Of a stretch of 64,000 nucleotides of DNA, positions 43,745 through 55,100 are shown piece after piece. This DNA comes from Dactylonectria macrodidyma (lineage: Eukaryota; Ascomycota; Sordariomycetes; Hypocreales; Nectriaceae), in the NCBI GenBank assembly GCA_020744425.1, contig JAGMUV010000022.1, positions 248,001-312,000 on the forward strand, read 5' to 3'. The position numbers and the translations under genes were made by a program. A model generated the notes under the pieces. It ran no database searches, was not told where the DNA came from, and was given only the letters and a program-made list of their open reading frames with translations. The first letter of the stretch is position 1. The number at the start of each line of letters is the position of its first letter.

Positions 43745-44670
43745 CGTGACTTGAGACTGGCAAGGTTGGATGATGTTTGATTTGAATGATGGATGTTGCA
43801 GGGCCGATCTTTCAGAACGTGCTGAACTCTGCTCGGGATTATACATTTTCAGGTTTAGTTCGCCTAACTGTGGCGTTGCGAGTTTGAACGCTTCGTAATA
43901 ATTAGAAGCCGGGGTTTTCCGTTATCCGAAGTTCTTCGGGCTAGAGCAAAGTAGTCGTGAAGAAGCAACCTCGAAAGTGATAAAGGGGTTCTCCGGGGTT
44001 GCACAAACATCTGCGAAAGGTAGCTGGATTTAGTTCGCAAATATTGCAGTATGTTGAACTACTATGTATTAACTGAAAGCAATTTATTTAGCCAGTACAG
44101 GTAAAAGCCTGGAAAGTAAAATCCACATTCGCTGCTTCGTCCCTAACATTTGAGCTGTATTTTTGATCGTCGCTGGGCTTCAGAGTTAGCTACTACGCTA
44201 AAACCCCAGTGCTACTAAGCCCGTCTCCATCGCTGAAACGCTGGCCAACCTGTGAATGGGTCTTTTGCAGAAATGAGCTTGAAACCCAGAGTAAATCCTG
44301 ACGTCAATTCACGATGTGAGCCGTCCAAGACATGACTCACAAGGTAAAGACATCAGGGTTCTTAAAATTAAATGAAACTTTGTTGTAAATTTCCAGACTT
44401 GCAGCGGACGCCGCGGACCCGATTGAGGTAGTCGATCTACGGGTGATATACTCTGAACTAATGGTGGCAAGAAAACAAAAGGAGCCCACTGTATATAAAA
44501 AATGTGTTTCCACTGGCCTTGTTGGTAGAGAAAATCATCCTCTACAGGTTTGGTTTCTTGCTTCCGCAAGTCTGCAGGTCCAATCAAGTACCCTGACCTC
44601 CGAAATTCTTCGTCAATCCAGCTACCCACTTCCAATTTCTTCAGTGCCAAAGACAAACGAAACGAAGGAA
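43745..44670. other. Intergenic upstream of the MFS gene
   Basis: No gene supported. In-frame sequence before 44671 is open back to 44443 but lacks transporter features and is probably 5' UTR. Confidence 0.4.
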
Positions 44671-46562
44671 ATGGAAAGATTATCCCCGGAAGTTGCGTGT
44701 GCGGGAGAGAAAACATCATTTCAGAGTGAAGATGAGGTTAAAGCCCCAGATTCTTCCAGCTCTCTCGGTAACGGACCTGGAATAATGTCGGACGGCAAAC
44801 CCAGCAAAGAACAGGATGCAACGGACAATCGCGATGTGTCTTCTCTGTCAGAGATCCCCGTGTACCCAGAGGGTGCACGACTCATTGCTGTGGTCGCGTC
44901 ACTTTTTCTCAGCACCTTCCTGGTGGCTCTTGATTTGGTAAGCCAGCTTCAACGACGCAGACCCGACAATTAACTGACACCTTCAAGACCATCGTTGCTA
45001 CTGCCATTCCAAAAATCACTGACGAGTTTCGTGGCCTTGACCTGGTGTCCTGGTACGGGTCTGCCTTCTTCATGACCATCGGTGGATTCCAGTCTACTTG
45101 TAAGTTCGCAGGTTCAGCCTGTGGTCAAGTCCTAGCCATGTGAGGCATTAACTGAGTGTGTGTCTAGGGGGCAAAGCATACAAATATTTTCCTCTCAAGA
45201 GCACGTTCCTCTTTTGCGTTCTAATCTTCGAGGTCGGGTCTCTTATCTGCGCTCTGGCACAGAACTCAACAACCCTCATTGTCGGCCGCGCCCTGTCAGG
45301 CGTTGGTGCCGCGGGCATCAGCTCCGGCGGGTTGACCATTATCGGGTATGCGGTGCCACCAGTAAAACGTCCAATGTTTACTGGTGTACTTGGTGCCAGC
45401 TATGGTATCTCGTCAGTCATCGGCCCTCTTATCGGTGGAGCGTTCGCGGAAAAGGTGTCGTGGCGGTGGTGTTTCTACATCAACCTCCCCATTGGTGGAT
45501 TGAGTGCCCTCATTATATTGATCTTCTTTCACACACCGCCACACGCCAAACCACTGCAAAAGCCTCTCCCCGAGAAGCTGCTGAACATGGACATTGTTGG
45601 TACTGTAATGGTCATGGGCGCAATCACTTGTTACATCTTAGGGCTCCAGTATGGCGGGCAAACAAAGCCGTGGAACAGCGGGGAGGTCATCGGCCTCCTT
45701 GTTGGCTTTGGTGTTATTTGCATTTCGTTTGTGCTATGGGAGTGGTACCAAGGAGAACGTGCCATGGTGCAGCCGCGTCTCATAACAGACCGCAACGTCT
45801 GGGTGCCGGCCACATACGCATTCTTCTACTCCGGGGGGTACTTCGTCCAGATTTTTTACCTCCCCATCTATTTCCAGAGCATCGGTAACACGAGCCCCAC
45901 AGAGTCCGGTGTGCGGAACCTTCCACTTATCATCGGTGTTACTGTCGCCACGATCTTATCTGGAGTATTTATTACAGCAACCGGCATTGCGTTCCCCTTG
46001 TTAGTCTCAGGAGCAGCGATAGCGACTGCTGGATGCGGCCTGATCTACTCCCTGGATATCGGTACCGGTGCCGGCAAGTGGATCGGATATCAAATCTTGG
46101 CAGGAGTTGGATACGGCATCAGCTTCCAGGTGCCGATTATCATTGGGCAGGCAAAATCCGCAAACAGTGACCTGTCTTCGGTGACAGCTATTATTCTTTG
46201 TGAGTCAAATCACAGGCCCCCGTCCTTCCGATACTCATGCCTTTTCAGTTTTCCAGACAGTCGGAGGCGCATTTTCAGTTGCAGCATCCCAATCTGCCTT
46301 TGTCAACACTATGCTTGGAGCTCTACCCTCCGTTGCTCCTAACATTAACCCCGCTCAGGTCATCGCTACTGGGGCGACGCAGATACGACAAGTATTCCCA
46401 GTGGAGGAAGTAACAAACATTCTGGTGGCTTATATGCGAGGCATTCATGCCTCCTTTGCAACTGCGATCGGGTTTACTGGAGCGGCCTTTATCCTTAGTT
46501 TGGCTTGCAAGAGGAATAGACTAAACAGGGACTCCGTAAAGGCATCGAACAACGTTGCTTAG
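44671..46562 (+). CDS. MFS multidrug/toxin efflux pump, DHA2 (14-TM) type
   Basis: Four exons, 44671-44937, 44988-45099, 45168-46199 and 46249-46562; all introns (49-68 nt) are GT..AG and in phase, giving 574 residues. After a polar N-terminus of about 65 residues come TM1 ([20 protein letters not shown]), the DHA2 segment [29 protein letters not shown], motif B-like [13 protein letters not shown] and motif C-like [18 protein letters not shown]. Later spans include [10 protein letters not shown], a substrate-loop landmark of fungal 14-TM pumps. The C-terminus is short and polar. It would export a small molecule by proton antiport at the plasma membrane. Intact; next to a Zn2Cys6 regulator, as in self-resistance clusters. 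Confidence 0.92.
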
Positions 46563-47906
46563 AGTTAGACTTAGCCCCAGGCTGTTTAAAAGTTTTCATA
46601 TGTTAAATATATTTGAACAATACGCAGCAAATAATCCAAGTGTCACAGTTTTGGCATAGCCTACTGTTCACAGACACATATATGTACATCTCTTACGCTC
46701 GGTAAGCCACGTCCAAATGGCTCTGAAGTTAAAAATACATACAACTTTCCAGCCCTTGCCTGAATGTCGCTAAGCCCTTGCGCATTCCGCATTTTTATTT
46801 CGGCCAAGTCATTGCTCTTCTTCTTTGTCCTCCGAAGGTTGGTGACCGCAGTGTTCAAATCCATACCCGTCGACGGCGAACTGGGGATGCTTGGCTCTTT
46901 TCATGTGAGTGGCGCTAAAAGGTGAATTATAAGATGAAGATCTAGTCTAGGCCGCAAGGTAATAAAAGGACAGTTCCTCACTCCGCACTTTTTAGACTTA
47001 ATTAAACTAGAGGACTTTTAGCGAATAAATTAACTTATAGTTACCCTTATGACCTGTACGCTGGATATAGATATTAGCGCTGGCAATCAAGCGGACCCTA
47101 ATTAATGGTTCACAGCCGGCTTACAGGTAGCCTTAGCTACTTTAGAGTTCGACGGGATGAACAGAACTTTCAAATTTAGAATCGTCGCTTTCCTCGTTAG
47201 GATAAAAAGCGAAATGTGCATTTGGGCTGTGCTTATTGTCCTGTTCAGATTCCGTCGAGAAGCCTGGATCATTCATTCTTGACAAGACCGGGATGAGGCT
47301 CCCGAGATATTGCCCGTCTCATCTCCGAGCTGTTGTCACGGCCATCTGCTGGCGCCCCGACTGGCTTTCAGGACCAAAGCTTATCTCAGTGTGGACCCCA
47401 GTTACCAAGGATTACGACATGGTCGAGACCTGACGGATTCTTCCGAGTTCTCACGCACACCGAAATACAAGTTTGTCGTTGTTTTTTTAGCTGCACTTAG
47501 GGTACCTTTGTGAACACAGTCACCTACACGACTAGCCATTGCCCGCCATACCAGGACGGGGATGGCGCCTCCCGGAACGATTTCGATCAGCATGAGTACT
47601 GCATTACTAATTGACGACCAAGTCTCGTCGCCTCGTCCTCTTCGCCTCACCATTTTTCAAGCTATGGCCACGGCAAGGTAGATTGCCAGCGAGTCAAGCC
47701 TGCCACATCCTCATTGGCAGCGCTTGACCAGGACCCGAGTCAAGTCCATTTTAGTCATGAATGACCTGAAGACGCCAAGCATTTGAACCGCCCCCCTTCC
47801 GAATGACATGGCACGGCCTAATTTCTTCCCCCTGGTTCTTCTACCATCATTCCACCGACCCGGGCAACATCATTCCATCTCTATTAAACATATTCAGCCA
47901 CCTAAC
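46563..47906. other. Intergenic between the pump and the Zn2Cys6 regulator
   Basis: 1.3 kb without a supported gene. Short frames near 46661-46864 (minus) and 47236-47513 (plus) have no domain. Confidence 0.4.
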
Positions 47907-49349
47907 ATGAGCTATCGGGTTCGCTTCGCCAAGATCAAACAGCAGGGCGAGTCTTCGGCATCCCCAACAAACCCCACAATCGGACAAAGGGAACTCGGTC
48001 CACGATTGCCCCAACATCCGGAGACTCCCCCATCAAGAAGCTACAGCAAGTTCGGATGCAAGGAATGCAAGTCGCGACGGGTCAAATGCGACGAGACGTT
48101 CCCCACTTGCCTGCGTTGCAGACGTCGAGGCACCCTCTGTCTCGCCGCTGCCCGCCCAACACAGTGGCTGGCTGAAATGCCCTCGATCATGCTCAAGTCG
48201 GTCCAGGAACCCTGGCCTGGGGCTGTCAATCCTAACAAGAGGCTTTTGCACAACTGGCTGAATAACACCAGCCGCATGATGGCACTTAGCCCCACGAATA
48301 ATCCATTATCTCTCCCGCTCGTCAGGCATCTGCTCTCCACCCCTTCGCTGGTACATGCTGTCCAGTGTCTCAGCGCTGGTGAGGAAGGCTTCTTTGAGCC
48401 GCCCACCTTGCGGGCGTACTTCCGGGAACGGGGTCTTGCAATTCAGGCTCTTCGGCATGAGCTTGAAGACTCTACGAGCATCAAACCGTCTTCAGTTCTC
48501 ACTGTATTCCTCCTCGGCATCTCCGCATCCTGGACTAAGGATAAGCCCGACGACTATGGCAAAGAGCATCTTTCCGCAGCGCGCATACTGCTTAATAGGA
48601 TGCTCGCAGAAGATCGACACCGAGATGATCTGCTGGTGCAATATATCATTGGATGGTATTTGTACTGGGACATGACCTGCGCCTTCATCGCGGAGCCTGA
48701 CGATACGTCTTGTTCGTATGCGACGGAAATGCCCGCGTCAATGCGGTCAATGTTGTCATCCTTTCACCCAATGATCGGATTTTCCGCGAAACTCTTCTAC
48801 CTGCTTGGCAATTTAGGTCGCTACTGTCGACGCGTGATGGAGACTGGCCGTAGAGATATTCTTCTCGAAGTTAAGTTTGAGGAGCAGCTCTTCGCCTGGA
48901 ACCCAGAGCATGAGGACCACGCGTTGGTAGATATGAGCTATGCCTATCGACATCATGGTCTCATCATGCTATACCAGGTGTGTGGACGCCCTCCTCGACA
49001 AGGCTCAACCCAGCAGATAATGAATGCCGCCCAAGATTCTGTTTGTCTTCGACGACACCTCGCACTGGACAGTCTCAAGAAATTGCTTAGCATCCCTATC
49101 AACGCACCATCCATTAACTTTCAGTCCATGCCGCTACTGACAGCCGCGTCGGAACTGTGGCAGGGCGACACTAAGATACGACTCGAGGTCGTCGAGCGTT
49201 TCAAAGCCATCTATTCAACAAACCGAGTAATAATTAATTTGTGGGCTATCAATTTGTTGGAAGAGCTATGGGAATGCTGTGATAGTGGAAATATGGTGTT
49301 GTGCCTGGAGCTACTACTATCTAAGAACTGGTTTTTAAATTTCGCTTAA
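47907..49349 (+). CDS. Zn2Cys6 fungal transcription factor
   Basis: 480 residues from the ATG at 47907 (MSYRVRFAKIKQ); the frame is open upstream to 47808, but that part looks like leader. The binuclear zinc cluster is complete: GCKECKSRRVKCDETFPTC followed by LRCRRRGTLC, six cysteines with the basic loop. The rest is helical and matches the fungal-specific regulatory domain of the Pro1-like group: LVHAVQCLSAGEEGFFEP, ARILLNRMLAEDRHRDDLL, and YRHHGLIMLYQVCGRPP. No intron. A pogo-type element lies 45 bases past the stop codon. Its position at the edge of the putative cluster makes it a candidate local regulator. Confidence 0.88.
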   Translation: MSYRVRFAKIKQQGESSASPTNPTIGQRELGPRLPQHPETPPSRSYSKFGCKECKSRRVKCDETFPTCLRCRRRGTLCLAAARPTQWLAEMPSIMLKSVQEPWPGAVNPNKRLLHNWLNNTSRMMALSPTNNPLSLPLVRHLLSTPSLVHAVQCLSAGEEGFFEPPTLRAYFRERGLAIQALRHELEDSTSIKPSSVLTVFLLGISASWTKDKPDDYGKEHLSAARILLNRMLAEDRHRDDLLVQYIIGWYLYWDMTCAFIAEPDDTSCSYATEMPASMRSMLSSFHPMIGFSAKLFYLLGNLGRYCRRVMETGRRDILLEVKFEEQLFAWNPEHEDHALVDMSYAYRHHGLIMLYQVCGRPPRQGSTQQIMNAAQDSVCLRRHLALDSLKKLLSIPINAPSINFQSMPLLTAASELWQGDTKIRLEVVERFKAIYSTNRVIINLWAINLLEELWECCDSGNMVLCLELLLSKNWFLNFA

Positions 49350-49394
49350 AAATTCTTTTTTATAGACTTTTTAACCTTAAAATACTACTTTATA

Positions 49395-51253
49395 ACGTAC
49401 ATGATAAGTGAGTGAGCCAAACAAGTGAGTGAGCCACAAATCCTAACCTTCAAAATTAAAACCTCAATAAAACCGCAACAAAGCATTAAATAAATTAAAA
49501 CTAATCGCTATCCTCTTCTTCAGAGGTCTCAATTATAATCCGACAGGTCCCTGCATTATGACCGGCCTTTCTACATATTCCACAGCGCCTTTCCCTTGGC
49601 AGCGCTAACCTCCTTCGACCACCACTTCTCGACGATTCAGCCACTACCTGCGCATCAACGTCTCTCTGATCCATCTCATCCCTTCCCTCATCTAAAGTCA
49701 TCTTCCCTCCTTTACGTAGGCGGGTTCTTGTCGCTCTGCGCCGCTTACTAAGAGTCTCATTTGCCTGTCGAAGGATCTGGTTCTCAGACTTCAGTAATGC
49801 CATCTGATGCATTATTGCCTTTGTTCCCTTAGAAAATGACTCAAGCGCCTCAAGGATAGATGCTGGAGAGCTGCTCTGATGCCTTCTTACTCGTCTTTTA
49901 AGGTATTCAGACTGCGAACTGGCCTCAAGCACTGTCTTCGGGGTCTTCGAGACCCAAGGGTCGGGGAGGCCGACCTCCTCTGCAGCCGGTGTTGGAGTCC
50001 GTAGCTGCACATTAAGCTTCGATATGACATTTTCTGGGTTAAAGGGAACAAGTCCGGCCCCTCGGAAACCTCCCTCAATATTATTCCTTGTCATAGCGGC
50101 TTCGTGGGCAGCGTAGAAGGCTGGGAAGAACTCGGTCTTCGAAACGTGAGTTATAGAGCATCTGATCAATTGCTCAATTGCTCGACCATAAGCTATTTTA
50201 AGCGGCCCAAAGCACCCGACATCAAGAGGCTGAAGCAGGTGAGATGAATGAGGCGGCATACAAAGCGTAATAATATGGTTCTCTTCACAATATTTCTCAA
50301 AGTCGACAGAGTAGTGACTTTCATGCCCATCGAGGATCAGAAGACGATAGCGACCAGTCGATCGATTCTTTATATGCCAATCAAAGTGCTTGAGCCACTC
50401 AAGACCTGTTTTATTATCGGTCTAGCCATTTGGAGTTATTGCAATAGCCCAATCGCCTGGGAGGCTGCTTTCCTAGTACTAGCTAGCGAGGTGATATTGG
50501 CCCGCAACCACGATGAACGGCTGGATCGCCCAGCCTTCTGCATTAATCGCCTGAATGACCGTAACCCATTCCCGGTTTCCAGGCTAGACTTATTTCGGGT
50601 TTCCACGCCTATCTGAGCTTGTAATGACCATTCCGCTTGCGATTATGCCCATCATAAAGCCGGTCTCATCAAAGTTGTAGATATTAGCTAGGTCGATACT
50701 ATATTTTGCGATTGTGTTCTCCACGAGCCTGAACTACTCGCGAATAATACTTCGATCTTCGCATTTAGCTCTTTGATAGTCGTATTTACGAAAAAAACGC
50801 GTCTTAAGCTCTTAGTGTCGCCTGACGAAGTTAGAAGCCCAGCGCTTGTCAACAGGTAATGCGTCGCGGATAGCGAGCAGTCAATTGGCCATTTCTTTAA
50901 TACTACGCAGTCGCAGGAGAAATCCTCGCGAATCTAGGTCAAGATTGAATTGAACAATGATCTATTCCTCGAGGTCGGTTAGTCGACGCGAAGTAGGGAT
51001 AATATCGCCTCGAGAAGGTTTGCCATGATGTCAGTCATAGAGGGTACTAGGCGGGACTTTATATAATATTGCAGTAGGGTAGACGCGTAATTTTGGATCA
51101 TTTTGAAGAGCCTGAAGGGTAAGGATGATATTTGCTTCTTTGCTTGACTGTGATATATTTGGTGGTTAAGAAATGATTGATTGAATAAAAAGAATGAGAG
51201 TTGAGGGATTTTTTCCGACTCGCTTGTATTTCCGGCTCGCTTATCATGTACGT
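49395..51253 (-). mobile_element. Pogo/Fot1-type transposon, 1859 bp (copy 1)
   Basis: Flanked by TA duplications (49393-49394 and 51254-51255). TIR ends are ACGTACATGATAAG on both sides, followed by subterminal repeats of the type GTGAGTGAGCCA. The minus strand holds the transposase. N-terminal and DDE parts (QALQNDPKLRVYPTAILYK, SNFVRRHQELKTRFFRKYDY, NFDETGFMMG) are interrupted by stops. The last 252 codons (49501-50259) are open, from MPPHSSHLLQPLDVGCFGPL through a helical segment to a CCHC zinc knuckle (C-x2-C-x4-H-x4-C, CGICRKAGHNAGTC). It has the same length as copy 2. Confidence 0.9.
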
Positions 51254-51509
51254 TAAAATTGTAAGAAAAATCTTATATATTTTCTCTTATGTTTAAATAC
51301 TTAATAATTTTTTTGTAGATTTTTATGAATTAAATATCCTATTTTAGAAAGTTGTATATTGCTATTTTTAGCTATACAGTGTTGTGTTGCACTCGCTAGT
51401 TTGTTACACTCGCATGTGGAGTACGTTAGTTAATTGATCGGCTATATTAACTAATTATCTTATTTAGGAGCTTTATAGTTCAAAGGAAAACCATGATCCC
51501 CACATAGTA
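51254..51509. other. AT-rich relic sequence
   Basis: Very AT-rich, no frame. Typical of RIP-degraded repeat DNA. Confidence 0.4.
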
Positions 51510-52398
51510 CACTGTATCAATATAGGCTGGTTTATACTTAATAAGTTCTACACCTTATCAGACCAGACACCTGTATATGCCGCCGCGCTTCTTCTCGATC
51601 CCTCGAAACGAAGAAAATACATTAAGCAGAATTAGCAAGAATCCTAGCACGCGCCTGCTATTACTACTGCCCAGCAAATTTGGCTAGATGAATATAATGC
51701 CGCGCCAATCCCAGAATCCTTGCGGGTGCCTCTAGATATGTCCTCTTCATCTGGGAGGCAGCGCAACGAGCTGGATGAGTTGTTAAGCGATATTACTATT
51801 ACTGGCCCTATCCACGACGCTAATGACTTCGAAACTTTTATTAATACACCACCGACCCGGATAACTGGCTCTCCTCTCAAGTAGTAGCTACATCGTGATC
51901 AAAGGAAAGCATATCCGCGGTCATCCCGCATTGCAATTAATATCCTCTCAATCCCTCCTAAGTCATCTGATGTTAAGTCTCACTTCTCATCAGCGCGGCG
52001 TACGCTATCATGGGATAGAGAGAGCATAACCTGCGAGAACCTAGCAAAGGTTAAGTGTGTGAGCAACTGGATGCGCGAGGGTATCATTATACCCAGGTCT
52101 CACGGTAGCAGGGGCGTTATTTCGAGCGTTGCTATTGAATTTAGCGTTAAAACAGAGGCAGAAGACTTTCTAGATTAGAGTACTTTCTTATTCTTTCTTC
52201 TAGCCTACAAGAATTATATATGGTTTATCTAGATATCAACCTTGCTAAAGTGGCTATGTGGCTATATGGATATCTACCTGGATATATCGATATCCACCTG
52301 GATATATCGATATCCAGATAATTTCTCCCACTTATGTGGATATCGATATAAGGGCCAGAATTTCGGTGGATATCGATATACGCAGGTCTGGTGCTGCC
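51510..52398 (+). mobile_element. hAT transposon relic (second family)
   Basis: Plus-strand frames, broken by stops, read GWFILNKFYTLSDQTPVYAA followed by LLLDPSKRRKYI (about 51525-51620), TTAQQIWLDEYN (about 51660-51700), and the dimerisation region FSSARRTLSWDRESITCENL (about 51990-52050). The reading ends at 52178. Beyond, 52240-52390 holds repeated GGATATCGATATA-type motifs on both strands, like hAT subterminal repeats. A CAGCACCAGACC end on the minus strand marks a possible terminus at about 52398. Confidence 0.72.
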
Positions 52399-52599
52399 AT
52401 GGCTGGCAAAGTGGAATATACTGCCGGCCTCCATTTATATGTTATACTAATGACATTATATCAAAGCTAATAAAAATTTTAAATTTAAAAGAAAAGGGCT
52501 TACCCTGGACCCAACGGCTAAAAAGTTACAAAGTGATACACTTTCAGGGGTTAGATTATGTATTTGGTACATAATTCCCCAGCGACGAAAACAGCCTGT

Positions 52600-53260
52600 C
52601 AGGACTCTCCGGCTGCGGCTGCTCGATGTGACCGTCGTCGACTATTTATGATCGCCTTGACCGACGAGGCGTTGGATGAGACGACCCCCTTGCCTCCCTG
52701 TCGGCGGCCGTCTCGCCGGTGCGCTTCAAAAGGTGACGGGTCCCATGGAGCGGAAACCGAGTCGGTCTGCTCGTGGCTACCCACCCCACATGCGGCCACT
52801 CTCTGTCCGGGGGACCAATGAAGCCTATAGCATTAAGGACGGGACACACGATGGCATCCCAGAGCCATCCAAGCATGTCAAGAGTTTTCAGTTCCTATAC
52901 ATGATCGCTGAGGGCCTCTCGGGCGAGGTGCAGCAGCTCCAAAAGTCGGATGCCGGACTACTCAATGAGCAAGGCATCGCAACGATAGGAGCTCAAATTC
53001 ACGACGACCATCCTCCAGCATGTCGACCTCGGAAGCGGAGAGGATAAATCGTTAAAACCTGTCTCCAAATGAATGCATTGTCTCGAGAAGAGCGGTAGGC
53101 TGGGGTCTAGCCTCACGGTGCCGATCACCTTCCATGTCGGGTCTGGTTGGTCCAAAGCAGCGTCCGCAGCGCTAATCGCCTCATATGCCACGAGCAGGCA
53201 CCAGCTGGCCAACGATGAAGTGGACCGTCTCAAGGTCCAGCTTGGAGATGAGGTGTAGTG
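52600..53260 (+). other. Coding-like remnants, unassigned
   Basis: GC-rich stretch with two plausible plus-strand segments in different frames: HVKSFQFLYMIAEGLSGEVQ (about 52870-52935) and LGSSLTVPITFHVGSGWSKA (about 53100-53165). No family recognised and no convincing splice joins them. It may be a decayed gene. Confidence 0.3.
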
Positions 53261-53633
53261 TCAGACCGCCTGCTCAACTGACGTTTGCAGGGTTCTACGT
53301 ACTATAATTGCCTGCTCAAAGCCTAAAGCTTAACTAATTATGACTCGAGTGCATATACGAAGTAAAGAGATCATACTGCCACTTGCCCCATGCCCCGAAT
53401 TGGGAAAAATCAATGTGACCTGCCCGGAGTTTCATATGCCAGACAGTGGACCCTGGCTTAGGCTAACAAATAAACTCTGGCGGATAGTTTTGGTCCCTTG
53501 AATAGCGGGGTATTCTTTCTACGGAATGATATTGTTGCCAGGTAGACGGGAAATGAATTCATATCACTTCAAGAACTTTAAATTCTTTGATTGGTAACGC
53601 CTCAAGCCCCAGACATCAGGCGCCCTTGAACAG

Positions 53634-53640
53634 TATTTAA
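53634..53640 (+). promoter_or_regulatory. TATA-like box of the small cysteine-rich gene
   Basis: TATTTAA lies 105 bases before the ATG at 53745. It is followed by a C/T-rich stretch with CATC/ACC-type initiator sequence, the common layout of strongly expressed fungal genes. Confidence 0.5.
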
Positions 53641-53744
53641 GCAGTTCCCTCCACCACGTCTTTCAATCCTCATCTAACCACCATAACTCTTCGAACCTTT
53701 CACGAATCAAACAGTGGCTGAGTTATTGATCTGCTCCCGACAAT

Positions 53745-54141
53745 ATGAAGTTTTACTCTCTTTTTGCGTTTGCAATGTACTTAGGCACCTCCGTAGCCAC
53801 TATCAACTGCCGCACGAGTGTTCCCGTGAGTTTAAGAGTAACGAAGGAAAGGAACATGAGCTAATTTTGCTAGGGAGGAAGCCGGAATATCTGCTCAAAC
53901 ACGTCGCCGGCGTGGGCGGGTTGTGATAGGTTCTGTCCCGAGCATGTAAGTGACTGTCGAATCCGATCTAGGATGCTCTGCGGTTGTTAACCTGAGTTAG
54001 TGCGGAAGTGGAAGCCGTACAAGGGCTTGCATTTAGTAAGTTATGACCGCTTGCGCAATGAGCCCATTTGATATAGTATTTTACTGATACACGAATAGCA
54101 AAGGTGCAGCCGGTGGGGACTATGATTGCTGGTGCACTTAG
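53745..54141 (+). CDS. Small secreted 8-Cys protein, CS-alpha-beta (defensin-like) spacing
   Basis: Four exons: 53745-53825, 53874-53945, 54001-54035, 54099-54141. The introns are 48, 55 and 63 nt (GTGAGT..CTAG, GTAAGT..TTAG, GTAAGT..ATAG), all in phase, giving 76 residues. Residues 1-19 are a signal peptide (MKFYSLFAFAMYLGTSVAT). The mature part has eight cysteines, at 22, 34, 44, 48, 52, 61, 73 and 75. C44-x3-C48 with C73-x-C75, preceded by C34 and with C61 between, is the six-Cys spacing of the cysteine-stabilised alpha-beta fold. C22 and C52 would form an extra pair. The gene was not visible as one ORF because of its introns. Role unknown: antimicrobial peptide or host-directed effector are both possible. 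Confidence 0.72.
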
Positions 54142-54485
54142 TTTTTACACGCGGCGGATTCATTTGGTCTCGGCCTGATGGTGAACTAGCTCCTGAGAAT
54201 TCGTTGCTCCTTTACTTCGTTGTGGTCGCCTGCTACCCAGTTTGTTTCCAAACCAATACCTACCTAGACGGTTTGGCATGCAGGAAGCGGTAGCCACCCC
54301 CAATTGCCGAGGGGAGGGATTTCCCATCGTTCAAGCGGACACGAAATCTGTCCTTATTCCACCAGGCGTTATTCTGCAAAATAAACTTTTACCCAGAGGT
54401 CGCTGTTGCACTCATAATAGGCCTCATTCCCACCTGCCTTTGTCATGATTCTAAGTTTTGTAATCGAGGCTGACTGCTTGATGAC

Positions 54486-54877
54486 ATGCATGGTTCGACA
54501 TTATATTGGACTGATAGAATTCAGATGCCAGAGGATGGGCTTTTATTTAAGCATTCACCGGACCAGGCTACGTCCCGGGTTCAGCCGGCCGCCAGAGAGG
54601 TCGCCGAGAAGAACAGGCAGCTTCGCAATCTGTTCAAAGATAACGGCTTTGACCATGGCTTCATCGCACCTAATGAGATCCAGGCTGCCAACCAAGAGCA
54701 TATCATGATTCAATGGACTATGGTCCAAGTGCTGCTAGTGACTTTGACTATCGTCCAGATTGGTGCCATCAGGCTTGACCATGTCAAAAACGATGGCACC
54801 GGGGACATCTGGCCGAATACTGACATCGACCGGCTGTCAGCTCATCAATGCGAACGCGGAAGTCAGCTAGTTGTTGG
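54486..54877 (+). CDS. Uncharacterised ORF ending at an LTR insertion
   Basis: Open frame of about 130 codons with QPAAREVAEKNRQLRNLFKD, NGFDHGFIAPNEIQAANQEH and a hydrophobic WTMVQVLLVTLTIVQIGA segment. The frame runs directly into the LTR-like sequence at 54878, so the original C-terminus is lost. No family recognised; upstream frames (54242-54448) may be earlier exons. Expression and function are doubtful. Confidence 0.3.
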
Positions 54878-55100
54878 TGTTGAATTGGAGGCATGTTAGA
54901 ACCCCACACCAGGGCTCCAGGAAGTCACATGAGAAATAGGGAGTTTCTCGAGACCGAGCCCTCGGTCGGCTAGCCCGTATTATTAGGAAGCAGGAACAAG
55001 TTAGACCTCTCTATCCTCAAGGGGCGGGAGCTGCAGATAACAGATACACAATACACACACATGTTACGGGCCATCAAGTGGTCATACGAGCTATCCAACC
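54878..55100 (+). mobile_element. LTR-like sequence, related to the solo LTR at 29.9 kb
   Basis: Starts TGTTGAATTGGAGGCATGTT and ends near GAGCTATCCAACC, matching the minus strand of 29874-30105 along its length (for example ACAGATACACAATACACAC). The 3' end is degenerate and no 5-bp target duplication is evident. Confidence 0.72.

Noticed and set aside
54034..54036. TAG as the stop codon of the cysteine-rich gene (62-residue version)
   Set aside because: The TAG overlaps a GTAAGT donor followed by a branch-like ACTGAT and an ATAG acceptor. Splicing adds two more cysteines in C-x-C and a stop shortly after, a more coherent protein.
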